The notes beneath the pieces are model-generated. The model was not told where the DNA came from and did no database searches. It was given only the letters and a program-made list of their open reading frames with translations. Of a stretch of 64,000 nt of DNA, positions 1-8,563 are shown piece by piece. Both the position numbers and the translations under genes were made by a program. The DNA is from Bradyrhizobium sp. URHD0069 (GTDB taxonomy: Bacteria > Pseudomonadota > Alphaproteobacteria > Rhizobiales > Xanthobacteraceae), in assembly GCF_000701345.1 (NCBI RefSeq), contig NZ_JNIJ01000019.1, forward strand, positions 62,001 through 126,000, given 5' to 3'. Position 1 is the first letter of the stretch. The number at the start of each line of letters is the position of its first letter.

Positions 1-1
1 T

Positions 2-667
2 GCCGTCGATGACGTGAAAGCAGCGCCGCTCGAATCAGCATCCCCGGTGGATCTTTCTGCGATCAACGAGCGCATCGCCGGACTAGAGCGCGCTACGGGC
101 GCCCAGGGTGCCGAGATCGCCCAGGAAAGCGCTAGGGCTGCAGATGATGTGCCGCTGCGCCGGATCGTGGCGGCAGCCTTGCTCGATGTTCTGGTTCGGA
201 CCGGCGATCCCTATCCCGCCGCACTGGCAGCGGCGAAATCACTGTCGGAGAACGCAGATGCGGTGAAGCCGCTCGATGGCTTTGCGGCCTCGGGCGTGCC
301 GAGCGCGGCTGGCCTCAGCCGCGAGCTGCTGACCCTGGTACCAAAGCTGTCGCCGCCGGCGCCGGAGAATTCCACGACCGGCACAAGCATTGTCGATCGC
401 CTGCAGGCCGGCGCCGCAAAGCTTGTCCGCATCGAACGCACCGATGGTGTCGGCAACGATCGCGGCGCTGTGGTCGCACGGGTCACGGCGGCGGCGCTGC
501 GCAACGATTTCGCCGAGGCGCGGCGCGAGTTGAAGACGCTGGCGCCTGCCGATCGCGCCGCAGCCCAATCATGGATCGAGAAAGCCGATGCGCGCGACGC
601 GGCGCTCGCCGCATCACGTCAATTTGCAGATGATGCGATGGCGGCGCTCGCCAAACCGCGGCAATAG
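2..667 (+). CDS. Mitofilin/HemX-like protein, C-terminal part (truncated by window start)
   Basis: The reading frame is open from the first bases of the window, so this is the 3' end of a longer gene. The GTG at 14 is an internal codon rather than a convincing start. The visible ~220 residues are alanine-rich and mostly helical, ending about 8 bases before the hemY start. In Bradyrhizobium-type genomes a COG4223 (mitofilin-related, inner-membrane) protein sits between hemD and hemY, and both the position and the composition fit that. No catalytic motif is visible. The family assignment rests mainly on context. Confidence 0.7.
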   Translation, partial: AVDDVKAAPLESASPVDLSAINERIAGLERATGAQGAEIAQESARAADDVPLRRIVAAALLDVLVRTGDPYPAALAAAKSLSENADAVKPLDGFAASGVPSAAGLSRELLTLVPKLSPPAPENSTTGTSIVDRLQAGAAKLVRIERTDGVGNDRGAVVARVTAAALRNDFAEARRELKTLAPADRAAAQSWIEKADARDAALAASRQFADDAMAALAKPRQ

Positions 668-674
668 GAACTCG

Positions 675-2390
675 ATGTACCGGATCATTCTGTTTTTGGT
701 GTTGATCGCGCTCGCTGCCGCGGGTGCGGCGTGGATGGCCGATCACACCGGCGAAGTCACGCTGTCTATCAGCGGCTGGCGTATCGAAGCTTCGCTGCCG
801 GTATTCGCACTGGCGCTAGGCATCACCGTCGTCGCCGCGATGCTGGCCTGGACGATTTTGCTTGCGCTCTGGCGCATGCCCGAGCGAATCCGGCGCGGCC
901 GCCGCGAACGCCGTCAGGCGCGCGGCCGGCATGCCATCACCCAGGGGCTGCTCGCGATCGGCCAGGGCGATTCCGCTGCGGCCCGCCAGCACGCCGATGT
1001 CGCGCGCCGCAATGCCGCGCATGATCCGCTTGCGTTACTCTTGCACGCGCAATCGGCGCAGCTCGACGGCGACCGCGAAGGGGCGAGAGCGGCGTTCCGC
1101 ACCATGGCCGAACGCGGCGACACGCGGCTGTTGGGATTGCGCGGCTTGTTCATCGAAGCGCAGCGTGCCGACGATCCCATCGCCGCGGTGATGATCGCGG
1201 AAGAAGCGCTGAAGCTGGCGCCGGGATCGACCTGGGCGTCGCATGCGGTATTGGGATTTCGCTGCGCCAAGGGCGATTGGAGCGGCGCGCTGACCATCCT
1301 CGATGACAATCTCGCATCCGGGCTGATCGACAAAGCGGTGTATCGGCGTCAACGCGGCGTGTTGCTGACGGCGCGCGCGCTGGAGCTGGAACACGTCGAC
1401 CGCGATAAGTCGCGTGAGTGCGTGATGGAAGCGGTGAAGCTCGCGCCGACCCTGGTGCCGGCCGCGGTGCTCGCCAGCAAATATGAGAGCGAGGCGCACC
1501 AGGTGCGGCGTGCGATGCGGATCGTGGAGGCCGCCTGGCTGGCGCATCCGCATCCCGATCTCGCCGATGCCTACGCGCATGTGAAGCTAGGCGATTCCGC
1601 CCGCCAGCGGCTGATCCGCGTCGAGACGCTGGCCGCCAAGGCGCCCGGGCATCTTGAGAGCGCACTCGCGGTTGCACGTGCCGCGATCGACGCCTCGGAG
1701 TTTGCACGCGCGCGCGAGGCGCTGGCGCCGTTCACAGCAGTGCCGACACAACGCGTGGCGATGCTGATGGCGGAAATCGAACGCACCGAACACGGCGACA
1801 GCGGCCGGGCGCGGGCGTGGACCTTGCGCGCGGTGCGCGCGCTGCACGATCCGGTCTGGACCGCGGATGGATATGTCTCGGACCGCTGGCGGCCGGTGTC
1901 GCCGGTGTCGGGCCGGCTCGACGCCTTTCAATGGCAGACGCCGCTTGCAGCCTTGCCTTCGGATAAACAGACGACCGTCGAACCTTCCCCCTTCGAGGAA
2001 GCGATGCTCGCGCCGCCGCGCCGCGTCGAGCCACCCCGCGAACCTCCGGCAGACGTGACGCCACCGCCAGCGACGTCGCCGCCGGCGCAGGACAATTCAC
2101 CGGCGTTGGTTCCGGCCGAACCATCTCCCACAGCAGCTCCCGCGGCGGCTGCGCCGTCGCCGCCGCAAACCGAATCGCCTGTTGTCGCGGCGGCGCCGTT
2201 GTTCCGGCAGCGGCAGGATATCCCGAAAAACCCTCCGCCCAGCATTCCCGCGGTGATTCCAATCGTCCGCGCGCCCGACGATCCCGGGATCGATGACGAG
2301 CCCGTCGCAGACGAATTCGCGGAACAAATCAGTCCGGCCAAAGCCCAGGCCGGCGGCTGGCGCGGTTTTCTGTCCCGCTGGGGAGGGTGA
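675..2390 (+). CDS. hemY: HemY-like protein with N-terminal membrane segments and TPR-like repeats
   Basis: The 571-residue product begins with two hydrophobic segments (about residues 2-24 and 40-65) followed by a basic stretch, as in the HemY N-terminal domain, then a long helical region that looks like TPR repeats. The last ~150 residues are a proline- and alanine-rich tail. The ATG at 675 is chosen because translation from it gives the membrane segment directly; an upstream GTG at 588 would overlap the preceding gene. HemY proteins of this type are encoded with haem-biosynthesis genes, but this is not the oxygen-dependent protoporphyrinogen oxidase of Gram-positives. Their role is probably assembly or regulation at the inner membrane. 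Confidence 0.85.
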   Translation: MYRIILFLVLIALAAAGAAWMADHTGEVTLSISGWRIEASLPVFALALGITVVAAMLAWTILLALWRMPERIRRGRRERRQARGRHAITQGLLAIGQGDSAAARQHADVARRNAAHDPLALLLHAQSAQLDGDREGARAAFRTMAERGDTRLLGLRGLFIEAQRADDPIAAVMIAEEALKLAPGSTWASHAVLGFRCAKGDWSGALTILDDNLASGLIDKAVYRRQRGVLLTARALELEHVDRDKSRECVMEAVKLAPTLVPAAVLASKYESEAHQVRRAMRIVEAAWLAHPHPDLADAYAHVKLGDSARQRLIRVETLAAKAPGHLESALAVARAAIDASEFARAREALAPFTAVPTQRVAMLMAEIERTEHGDSGRARAWTLRAVRALHDPVWTADGYVSDRWRPVSPVSGRLDAFQWQTPLAALPSDKQTTVEPSPFEEAMLAPPRRVEPPREPPADVTPPPATSPPAQDNSPALVPAEPSPTAAPAAAAPSPPQTESPVVAAAPLFRQRQDIPKNPPPSIPAVIPIVRAPDDPGIDDEPVADEFAEQISPAKAQAGGWRGFLSRWGG

Positions 2391-2394
2391 TTTG

Positions 2395-2416
2395 CGCGTC
2401 GCGCGGGCGCGTTTTT
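2395..2416 (+). terminator. Rho-independent terminator after hemY
   Basis: Four bases after the hemY stop, CGCGTC and GGCGCG can pair around a five-base loop (one G-T wobble), followed directly by TTTTT at 2412-2416. This separates hemY from the tRNA downstream. Confidence 0.6.
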
Positions 2417-2490
2417 CTTGCCAAGCAAGGCGGTGCCCGATATCAGGGGCGAGCGTTTCCAGGCCCTTGCCGAACGCAAGCCAATGGTCC

Positions 2491-2566
2491 GCCGCAATAG
2501 CTCAGCTGGTAGAGCACGTCATTCGTAATGACGGGGTCGGGGGTTCGAATCCCTCTTGCGGCACCA
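2491..2566 (+). tRNA. tRNA-Thr (anticodon CGT), CCA encoded
   Basis: A complete cloverleaf is readable. The acceptor arms GCCGCAA/TTGCGGC enclose a D-arm with AGCTCAGCTGGT. The anticodon stem CGTCA/TGACG has loop TTCGTAA (anticodon CGT, reading ACG), and the T-arm contains GGTTCGAATCC. Discriminator A is followed by a genomically encoded CCA. Confidence 0.97.
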
Positions 2567-2610
2567 TTTTTTTGATGTCCGGCCCGGAGACATAGAGCTT
2601 GGCGTTGAAC

Positions 2611-2964
2611 TTATCGGGACGGAGCTTGCCCCCCGGGAGTGCCGCCCGGCGCCGCGCCTGACGGCTGCATCGAGCGGGCCCGATCCAATAGCGTGAGAGT
2701 GGCATCTACGCATGATTTCATGGAATCCTGCGGATCGCAGCGTACGGCCACCGTCCCGTCGCCGCTGCGCAAAAAGAAGGAGGCGCCGCCGCCGCGGCGC
2801 ATCCCCTCGCGACCATGGTCGCCAATCCCGCGGAGGATATCCTCCAGATCACGATCCTTTCGGGAGTAGGAAGAGTCACGCCCCTCGCCGCCGGGGGCGG
2901 TCTGGCTGAAGGCGGGGAACGGACTAAGTAAAAGCACAGCTGTGACGACAAAGGCTCTGTTCAT
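2611..2964 (-). CDS. Small secreted protein of unknown function
   Basis: The 117-residue product starts with a clear Sec signal peptide (MNRAFVV, hydrophobic core, cleavage near AFS-QTAPGG). The mature part is charged and contains two cysteines (VRCDP and KSCVDA), then ends in a proline/glycine-rich tail. The ATG at 2964 is preceded by GGAG, which decides the start against a longer upstream frame. The next upstream gene on this strand ends 160 bases away. I do not recognise a family; similar small exported proteins are common in Bradyrhizobium. Confidence 0.65.
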   Translation of the reverse strand: MNRAFVVTAVLLLSPFPAFSQTAPGGEGRDSSYSRKDRDLEDILRGIGDHGREGMRRGGGASFFLRSGDGTVAVRCDPQDSMKSCVDATLTLLDRARSMQPSGAAPGGTPGGQAPSR

Positions 2965-3003
2965 CCGAGGTCTCCACTTTTGAGCAAGTTGAGCGGCACT
3001 ACT

Positions 3004-3045
3004 CCAGAGCGTGATGACTTTCGTCGGATCATCATCCCGCTCTGG
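3004..3045. repeat. Palindromic intergenic element, AGAGCG type
   Basis: Fourteen-base arms (CCAGAGCGTGATGA at 3004-3017 and its complement at 3032-3045, one mismatch) surround a 14-base loop. The AGAGCG ends recall those of the palindrome at 29502-29604. It lies between two minus-strand genes. Confidence 0.7.
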
Positions 3046-3124
3046 CTCATTGCAGGAGCATGATGTTTCCCGAACACCGGCGCCAAGCCCGATCAAATCA
3101 GAGCAGGCCGCTTCGGAGCCATGC

Positions 3125-3646
3125 TCAGTCGCGACAGACGCGCCGGCGAACGATGACGAGCAAATCCCCGTCCTCGGCCCGCAAGCTCCGGGTGAGGAAA
3201 TAACAATCTCCGTCCTCGCCCCCACGGCGCCGCTCGGCTATGCGCTCGGCGATCCGCCCGCGTAGGCGCCCGCGCCAGCCTCCATCATCGTCGTCTCCGT
3301 CCTCGCCCCCACGGCGCCGCTCGGCTATGCGCTCGGCGATCCGCCCGCGCAGGCGCTCGCGCCAGCCTCCATCATCCTCATCTTCGTCTCGGTCTCGCCA
3401 GTGGCTCATCCGCTCGCGGAGGCGACCCCGTGATTCTTGCCGGTCTTGAAGAAGGTCGACGACGAGATCCCGTAAATCCTGCCGGGTCCGTATCCTGTCC
3501 CTGAGAAGATCGCGCAGATCGCGGTCCACATCGCCATCTCTGTCACGCCATTCGTGAGCTGATGCTGGGCTTGTTGTCGTACAAATCACTGGGGCAGATG
3601 CAGCAATCGCGAGAACTGCTGCAGCAATCACTGGCAGCCGTGCCAT
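3125..3646 (-). CDS. Secreted charged protein with two 29-residue tandem repeats
   Basis: The 173-residue product starts at an ATG preceded by AGGAG and has a Sec signal peptide of about 30 residues (cleavage near SASA-HEW). The mature protein alternates Arg and Asp/Glu. About residues 95-150 hold two near-identical 29-residue units containing RLRGRIAERIAERRRGGEDGD, each introduced by a GGWR. A C-terminal segment carries two cysteines (DCYFL and RRVCRD) that could form a disulfide. Function is unknown; the charge pattern would suit a coiled or ion-binding periplasmic protein, but this is inference. Confidence 0.65.
   Translation of the reverse strand: MARLPVIAAAVLAIAASAPVICTTTSPASAHEWRDRDGDVDRDLRDLLRDRIRTRQDLRDLVVDLLQDRQESRGRLRERMSHWRDRDEDEDDGGWRERLRGRIAERIAERRRGGEDGDDDDGGWRGRLRGRIAERIAERRRGGEDGDCYFLTRSLRAEDGDLLVIVRRRVCRD
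3211..3384. repeat. 87-bp direct tandem repeat inside a coding sequence
   Basis: The unit starting CGTCCTCGCC at 3211 recurs at 3298, a period of 87 bp. The two copies differ at only a few positions, which suggests a recent in-frame duplication of 29 codons. Confidence 0.85.
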
Positions 3647-4047
3647 TGCGTTCTCCTGTCAGAATTCATGTTGAGAGGTCATCGGAAGACGGCACGATCT
3701 CCGGCGAGCGTTTCCTTTAACAAGCTGCGCTGGATCGAGATCGAGTCTAGCCTCGAGCCAGCCATTGCGCTGCTCAGAAATGCCGGGCTGCTTCCGCGTG
3801 TTTAAGATGGCACAAGAATATGGCAAAAGATCGAAAACGAAACGCGTGACGCGCAAACTGTGCGGCCCGGAGACATAGGCAACGGGTCGTACCTGACACA
3901 GGTGACAACCTCTTGCCGGAACGGGTTGAGAAGCGTCGCTGCGTCCGCTCCAAAGCGCTCCGTGATCTCTCTCACAGAACTCTCTCATCGACTGGCTTAG
4001 TCTCCTTCCCGCATCAGCCAACAACCGGCAATTACAGGAGACGTAAC
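3647..4047. other. Gene-free stretch upstream of a small secreted protein gene
   Basis: About 400 bases between two divergent small genes. Open frames here overlap both neighbours and have no family features. Its base composition is slightly more AT-rich than its surroundings, so it probably holds both promoters. I cannot name a specific site. Confidence 0.4.
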
Positions 4048-4389
4048 ATGCGCAAATTCGTTCTGGTCGCAGCGATGGTTCTGGTATCCGCAACGGCTCA
4101 GGCTGCGACGCGCGGCTTGGCGCTGGCATCGAACGAGCCGCCTGCCGCTGAGCAGCAGGCTGTCGAAGCGCCGCAAGCCGTGGAAGCACCAAAGCCTGTC
4201 GAGACGCCGAAATATGTCGAGCGGCCGGCGGCGGTCGATACCACGGTGCAACGACCGACGGCTGACAAGGCCAATCCGGTCGCCGCGAAAAGCACTCCTA
4301 CGGCCAAGACCGAAAAGCCGAAGCCCAAGCGTGAATCGACCGAAGCCCGCGTCGTTCGCGAGTTGCATCGCCACGGGATTTATTGGTAA
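4048..4389 (+). CDS. Small exported Ala/Pro/Lys-rich protein of unknown function
   Basis: The 113-residue product starts at an ATG with AGGAG eight bases upstream. A signal peptide (MRKFVLVAAMVLVSATAQA) is followed by a low-complexity Glu/Pro/Ala stretch with repeats of the type VEAPQ/VETPK, then a basic Lys/Pro region and a C-terminus ending HRHGIYW. There are no cysteines and no recognisable enzyme motif. It is probably a periplasmic or envelope protein; small proteins with a similar layout are frequent in Bradyrhizobium. Function cannot be assigned. Confidence 0.65.
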   Translation: MRKFVLVAAMVLVSATAQAATRGLALASNEPPAAEQQAVEAPQAVEAPKPVETPKYVERPAAVDTTVQRPTADKANPVAAKSTPTAKTEKPKPKRESTEARVVRELHRHGIYW

Positions 4390-4427
4390 GGCGAGTTTCG
4401 AACACGAACGGGAATTTTACTCGCCCT

Positions 4428-4541
4428 CATTGCGAGGAGCAAAGCGGCAAAGCAATCCAGTCCTTGCTTCTTGTAAGCTGTGGGTTGCTTCGCGGAGCCT
4501 GTCATCGCGGCCGCTTTGCGCGACGCGTTGAATCGCAATGA
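4428..4541. repeat. REP-like dispersed element, family A copy 1
   Basis: The element begins TCATTGCGAGGAGCAAAGCG and ends in the complementary TCGCAATGA. An internal GGTTGCTTCGCGGAGCC block and a GCGCGAC-type block are shared with the copies near 29.6, 37.8, 40.8, 41.4 and 58.7 kb. It is intergenic and noncoding. Confidence 0.8.
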
Positions 4542-4577
4542 CGATTCAAACAAGCAACGTGATTTCGCGGCTAACCG

Positions 4578-5624
4578 CTACTGCAAAACCGTCTGCACCA
4601 CGTTGCCAACCGGGCGGCTGCCGGCGGTCGGCAGCTTCATGTCCTTGACGAGGCCTTCGTCGTATTCGGCCAAGGTCTGCAACGACGTCTTGGCTTTCAT
4701 CTGCACGACCTTGTAGCCGCCGGCCTTTAGGCGGCGAAGCAGCGTGGGCATTGCTTCCGCCGTGTGCTTCTGAAAATCGTGCATCAGGATGATGCCTTTG
4801 CCCTGCTTATCCAGTTTGGTCATGACGGTGCTGACGATTTGCGTCGCGTCCTTCGCTTTGAAGTCGAAGGAGTCGACATCGCAGGAGAAGATCGCGACGT
4901 TGCGCGACCCGAGATGGGCCATCGCCGCGGGGTTGTGCTGCAGTTGCGGAAACCGAAAGAACGGTGCCGGCGGCGCGCCTAACGCGAACTTGACGGCGCT
5001 GAAACCCTTTTCGACCTCGTCCCTGGCCTGCTGCTCGGTCATTTTTTTGCCGTTCAAGTTGGCATGTGACCAGGTGTGGCTTCCGACGCTATGGCCGGCC
5101 GCGGCGACCTGCTTGAGAATTGCGGGATGGTAGGTCGCGTGCTTGCCGACCGGGAAAAACACCGCCTTGGTGCATTCGTCCGCGAGCGCCTTGAGCACGG
5201 CAGGCGTATTCACCGGCCACGGGCCGTCGTCGAATGTCAGCACGACTTCTTTGTCCGCCAGGAAGTCGAGCTGCTTGAAATGATCGAAGCCGAAGCCCGG
5301 TCCCCCGGTGGTGTCGATTTCCACGATGCGGCCGACGCCGAGTGCATCCGGATTTGCACAGGCGGTCTTCGGCGTGGCCGGAGCCGCAGGAGCAGTCGGC
5401 TTTTCCGAGACTTTGGCCGAAAGAGCCGCGGTGACCTCGACGTCATTGTCACGGGCCGAAGCCGGCTTGGCGGCGGCGGTCGCGGGAAGCCGATCGGCTT
5501 CGCGGGCGCTGATGGTCTGCGGGGCCGCGACGTCGGCACGAGGCGAAGAGGTCCAGAACCACACTCCGGCGATGACAACCGCCGTAACAACACTCGCCAG
5601 CATCAGCCCTAACGCATTGCGCAT
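4578..5624 (-). CDS. Polysaccharide deacetylase (NodB fold), membrane-anchored or exported
   Basis: The 348-residue product has an N-terminal hydrophobic segment (about residues 7-25), a ~75-residue Ala/Pro linker and a carbohydrate esterase 4 domain. Motifs visible are TFDDG (130-134), SHTWSH with metal-binding His183 and His187, RFP (224-226), CDVDSFDF (from 248) and LMHD with His282. Such enzymes remove acetyl groups from cell-wall or extracellular glycans using a metal ion. The fourth motif has Phe where Trp is usual. The ATG at 5624 is preferred (GGAAAGAG upstream) over one 33 bases further out. Substrate is not predictable. Confidence 0.85.
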   Translation of the reverse strand: MRNALGLMLASVVTAVVIAGVWFWTSSPRADVAAPQTISAREADRLPATAAAKPASARDNDVEVTAALSAKVSEKPTAPAAPATPKTACANPDALGVGRIVEIDTTGGPGFGFDHFKQLDFLADKEVVLTFDDGPWPVNTPAVLKALADECTKAVFFPVGKHATYHPAILKQVAAAGHSVGSHTWSHANLNGKKMTEQQARDEVEKGFSAVKFALGAPPAPFFRFPQLQHNPAAMAHLGSRNVAIFSCDVDSFDFKAKDATQIVSTVMTKLDKQGKGIILMHDFQKHTAEAMPTLLRRLKAGGYKVVQMKAKTSLQTLAEYDEGLVKDMKLPTAGSRPVGNVVQTVLQ

Positions 5625-5740
5625 CGGTACTCTTTCCACGAATAAGATTTTAGCCAAGCCATTAATGGAAAATAGTTGTTAACGCCGCACCAACGCGGGC
5701 TTCATTTGACGAACTAATTTTGGGCGCAGGACGTTCTTTG

Positions 5741-5935
5741 TCATTCCAGGATGGTGAGTTAGCGCCAGACCTCAGAAGTGCGATTGCATATCGGGAAATC
5801 TCGGGATTCCGCGTTCGGGGCGGAGCCTGCCATCGGGCCGCGCCTTGCGCGGACCCGTTGGCATCGCCCCGGACGGCTCTGGATTGCTCCGCGGGAGCCT
5901 GCCATCGGGACGTGATGCACGTCACAGTCCAACCT
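5741..5935. repeat. Composite repeat: family B element joined to family A-type sequence
   Basis: Positions 5741-5820 match 12926-13005 over CCTCAGA-GTGC-ATTGCA and surrounding bases (family B). From 5821 the sequence instead resembles the right half of family A (GGAGCCTGCCATCGGG followed by a GCGCGGACCCGTTGGC block), and a second GGAGCCTGCCATCGGGA follows. The rest of the 5625-6029 gap shows nothing else I can name. Confidence 0.65.
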
Positions 5936-6029
5936 GGCAGTGACGGACATCACAGCTCGAACGAGGTCGTTGGGGCACTAATGGACATCAACAACGCGCC
6001 GCGACCTGCGGCTAACCGAGGTGCCGAAA

Positions 6030-6308
6030 ATGACCGCTTCCTTCTCCAAGACAATCCGCCAGGCCGGTTTGGTGTTGGCATTCGCCGTCTCCTTCTCGTC
6101 TCTGTCCTCGACCTCAGGCTTTGCCTTCAGCGCCGAGGCGCAGCAGATGTGCACCGGCGACGCCTTCCGCCTCTGCAGCTCCGAGATCCCCAACATTCCG
6201 AAAATTACCGCCTGCATGGTCAAGCACAAGGCCGAGCTGAGCACGGGTTGCCGGGCTGTGATGGACGGCGATCTGGCCAAGCAGTCCCGCAAGGTCGCCG
6301 CACAATAA
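6030..6308 (+). CDS. Small exported protein with cysteine-rich (GLG1-like) pattern
   Basis: The 92-residue product has a signal peptide of about 37 residues and a mature part with four cysteines spaced as C-x7-C-x12-C-x10-C (MCTGDAFRLC, ACMVKH, TGCRAV). The same spacing occurs in the 71-residue protein encoded about 180 bases downstream, so the two are paralogues. The pattern resembles the cysteine-rich GLG1 repeat found in small bacterial periplasmic proteins. The ATG at 6030 has GAGG upstream at a good distance; a GTG nine bases earlier is the alternative. Function is unknown. Confidence 0.7.
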   Translation: MTASFSKTIRQAGLVLAFAVSFSSLSSTSGFAFSAEAQQMCTGDAFRLCSSEIPNIPKITACMVKHKAELSTGCRAVMDGDLAKQSRKVAAQ

Positions 6309-6485
6309 TGCGAGCTTTTGCACAGGCACTCGGTACGCCTGCCGCATCGCCGGCGTTCCCCACGGCAACGTGGTTCGGCATTGCACAATGCGCCGCGACG
6401 CGGATGTGACGCGTTGGGGCGCATTGACACGAATGCTGCATCAGAATTTGATTGCTTTCATGGACGCGTATGAAGGCAAGACAAG

Positions 6486-6701
6486 ATGGCCAGATTTCTT
6501 TTCATCATTCCGCTTGTTCTGATCGCTTCAGCGGCGTCAGCGCAGCAGCGGCCGGGACATGACGCCTGCGCGCGGGATGTCTCGCGTTTTTGCCGCGCTC
6601 AGATGAATGAGGGCGACCAGATCGTTCTGGCGTGCCTGAAGCAGCACCGTGGTCGGCTCAGCCGGGCCTGCTCGAAGATTTTGGCCGATCACGGGCAGTA
6701 A
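6486..6701 (+). CDS. Small exported cysteine-patterned protein, paralogue of the preceding gene
   Basis: The 71-residue product has a 19-residue signal peptide (MARFLFIIPLVLIASAASA) and four cysteines in the order ACARDVSRFC, LACLKQ, RACSKI. This matches the upstream paralogue residue for residue in spacing around C-x2-D-x2-R-x-C and LS-x2-C. The two genes probably arose by duplication and may be cotranscribed, although the 177-base gap could hold its own promoter. Two disulfides are expected in the periplasm. Function is unknown. Confidence 0.7.
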   Translation: MARFLFIIPLVLIASAASAQQRPGHDACARDVSRFCRAQMNEGDQIVLACLKQHRGRLSRACSKILADHGQ

Positions 6702-6728
6702 GCGCCGCGGAATGACGGTGGTGGGATT

Positions 6729-8414
6729 TTACGTGCTGCTGCCCGCCGCTGTCGCGACCGGCAGCACCTCGTTCGCGGCGCGGTCAGGAGTGTCTTCCTT
6801 CCAGCGCACCGATCCGAACGGCCGTTCCAGCATGCGGCGGACGCGTATCGGATCCGGCCCGAGATGAAAATCGATCGCGCGCTGATGCAGCGCGCGTTCC
6901 GATTGCGTCGTGCGATTGCGCTGGCGCAGATAGTCGAGCCAGGTCGGGCAATGATAGCGCTCGGTCCACAGTTCGGGGTCGGCGATATCGCGCGCGATCG
7001 ACCAGCCATAGGCGCCGTTGCGCTGGCGACTGAGCTGCACTTCCTGCATCACATTGTGGAAGGCGCGGGCGCTTTCCTGATCGACGCGATATTCGATTTC
7101 GACCACCAGCGGCCCGCTGCGCCCCGTCAGCGGCAGCCGTACCTCGGGGTCGGCCAGCACTTCCGCATCTTCGTTGCGGGCGCCGACCGGCGGCATGCGC
7201 AGCCACAATCCCAGCAGCGGCGAGGCGAACATCAGGGCGGCGGAAACCAGCAGCGCTGTTTCCACGCCGGCGGCGTCGGTGAGACGCCCCCAGCCCCAGC
7301 TGCCGATCGCGATGCCGCCGGCGATCGACGCCTGGAAGGCCGCCAACGAGCGGCCCGCCACCCAGCGCGGCGCGGAGAGCTGCACGCCGATGTTGAACAA
7401 TGCGACCGCCAGCATCCACACCGCGCCGGCAATCACCAGCGCGGCTGCGGTCAGCACCGGTTCCCGACTCAGGGCCACCGCTGCGATCGCGCCCGCCATC
7501 GATAGCGTGCAGGCGCGCACCGCGGCCTCGCCGTTCATTCGTTTGCGCACCGCGGTGATGTTCAGCGCGCCGATTACCGCGCCCATGCCGAATGCACCGA
7601 GCATGATGCCGTAGGTTTGCGCGCCGCCGTGCAAGAGGTCGCGCGCGACCAACGGCATCAGTGCCGATACCGAACCGCCGATCACGCCGGTCACTAACGT
7701 GCGCGCCAGCACAATGCGGATCGACGGCGAGTTGGCAATATAGCGCACGCCCGACACGATGGCCCGGTTGAGGCGCTCGCGAGGCAGGCGCGACGGCTCG
7801 GTGGTGCGGCGCCAGAGAAACAGCACGACCAGAAGCGGGATGTAGAGCACGGCATTGGCGGCGAAGGCCGCGACCGCACCGGCGGTAGCGACGACGATGC
7901 CGCCGATAGCTGGACCAAAGCTTCGCGCGATGTTGTAGCTGATGCCGTTCAGCGCCACCGCGGACGGCAAGGTTTCGGCCGGCACCTGCTCGGTGACCGA
8001 GGACTGCCATGCCGGTCCGAACAGCGCCATGCCGCTGCCGACGATGAAGCAGAAGATCAGCAGGATTTGCGGGGTGACGAGGCCGAGCCACGCCAGCACC
8101 GAAAGCGCCGTCGCGCCGACCAGTGCGATCGACAGCGAGACCAGCGCCACGATGCGGCGGTCATACATGTCGGCGACGGCGCCGGCCGGCATCGAAATCA
8201 GCATGATCGGCAGCATCAAAGCGGTCTGGACCAGCGCCACCATGTCGGCGGATGTCGTCATCTGCGTCATGGCCCAGGCGGCGCCGACCCCCTGGATCAA
8301 AAGTCCAAGGTTGGAGAGCAGGCTCGCCAGCCAGATGCGCCGGAACACCGCATACCGCAGCGGGGCCGCGACGCCGTCGGCGGCAAACAAGGAGCGTTTC
8401 GGCTGTTCCGTCAT
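6729..8414 (-). CDS. MFS exporter of the MFS_3 (EntS-like) type with C-terminal soluble domain
   Basis: The 561-residue product has about 400 residues of alternating hydrophobic helices with the MFS loop motif (ADMYDRR, about residues 75-81). A ~150-residue soluble C-terminal part follows, beginning near PLVVEIEYRV; this is a ferredoxin-like, antibiotic-monooxygenase-type domain that is normal for the MFS_3 family. The family includes enterobactin exporters and uncharacterised drug or secondary-metabolite exporters. The ATG at 8414 is preceded by GGAAG and places the first residues just before the membrane part; a 36-codon longer frame lacks support. Substrate unknown. Confidence 0.8.
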   Translation of the reverse strand: MTEQPKRSLFAADGVAAPLRYAVFRRIWLASLLSNLGLLIQGVGAAWAMTQMTTSADMVALVQTALMLPIMLISMPAGAVADMYDRRIVALVSLSIALVGATALSVLAWLGLVTPQILLIFCFIVGSGMALFGPAWQSSVTEQVPAETLPSAVALNGISYNIARSFGPAIGGIVVATAGAVAAFAANAVLYIPLLVVLFLWRRTTEPSRLPRERLNRAIVSGVRYIANSPSIRIVLARTLVTGVIGGSVSALMPLVARDLLHGGAQTYGIMLGAFGMGAVIGALNITAVRKRMNGEAAVRACTLSMAGAIAAVALSREPVLTAAALVIAGAVWMLAVALFNIGVQLSAPRWVAGRSLAAFQASIAGGIAIGSWGWGRLTDAAGVETALLVSAALMFASPLLGLWLRMPPVGARNEDAEVLADPEVRLPLTGRSGPLVVEIEYRVDQESARAFHNVMQEVQLSRQRNGAYGWSIARDIADPELWTERYHCPTWLDYLRQRNRTTQSERALHQRAIDFHLGPDPIRVRRMLERPFGSVRWKEDTPDRAANEVLPVATAAGSST

Positions 8415-8563
8415 AGCTTCCGTATACGCCAGTCCTGGACCGGCATCTGATTCCCGGCGATTTAAAGTGATGCCCGCGAAAGTCTTTCTCTGTCCAGTGG
8501 TCAGTCCGCTATCGGCGGTCACAATGGGCCGCTAAGATGCGGAAAATAAGTGGAGATCATGAA

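Noticed and set aside
3211..3384. Repeats as a possible CRISPR array
   Set aside because: Only two adjacent copies of an 87-bp unit without spacers, and they translate in frame inside a secreted protein.
3659..4192. 177-codon minus-strand frame across the intergenic gap
   Set aside because: It overlaps a better supported secreted-protein gene and has no signal peptide, motif or start context.
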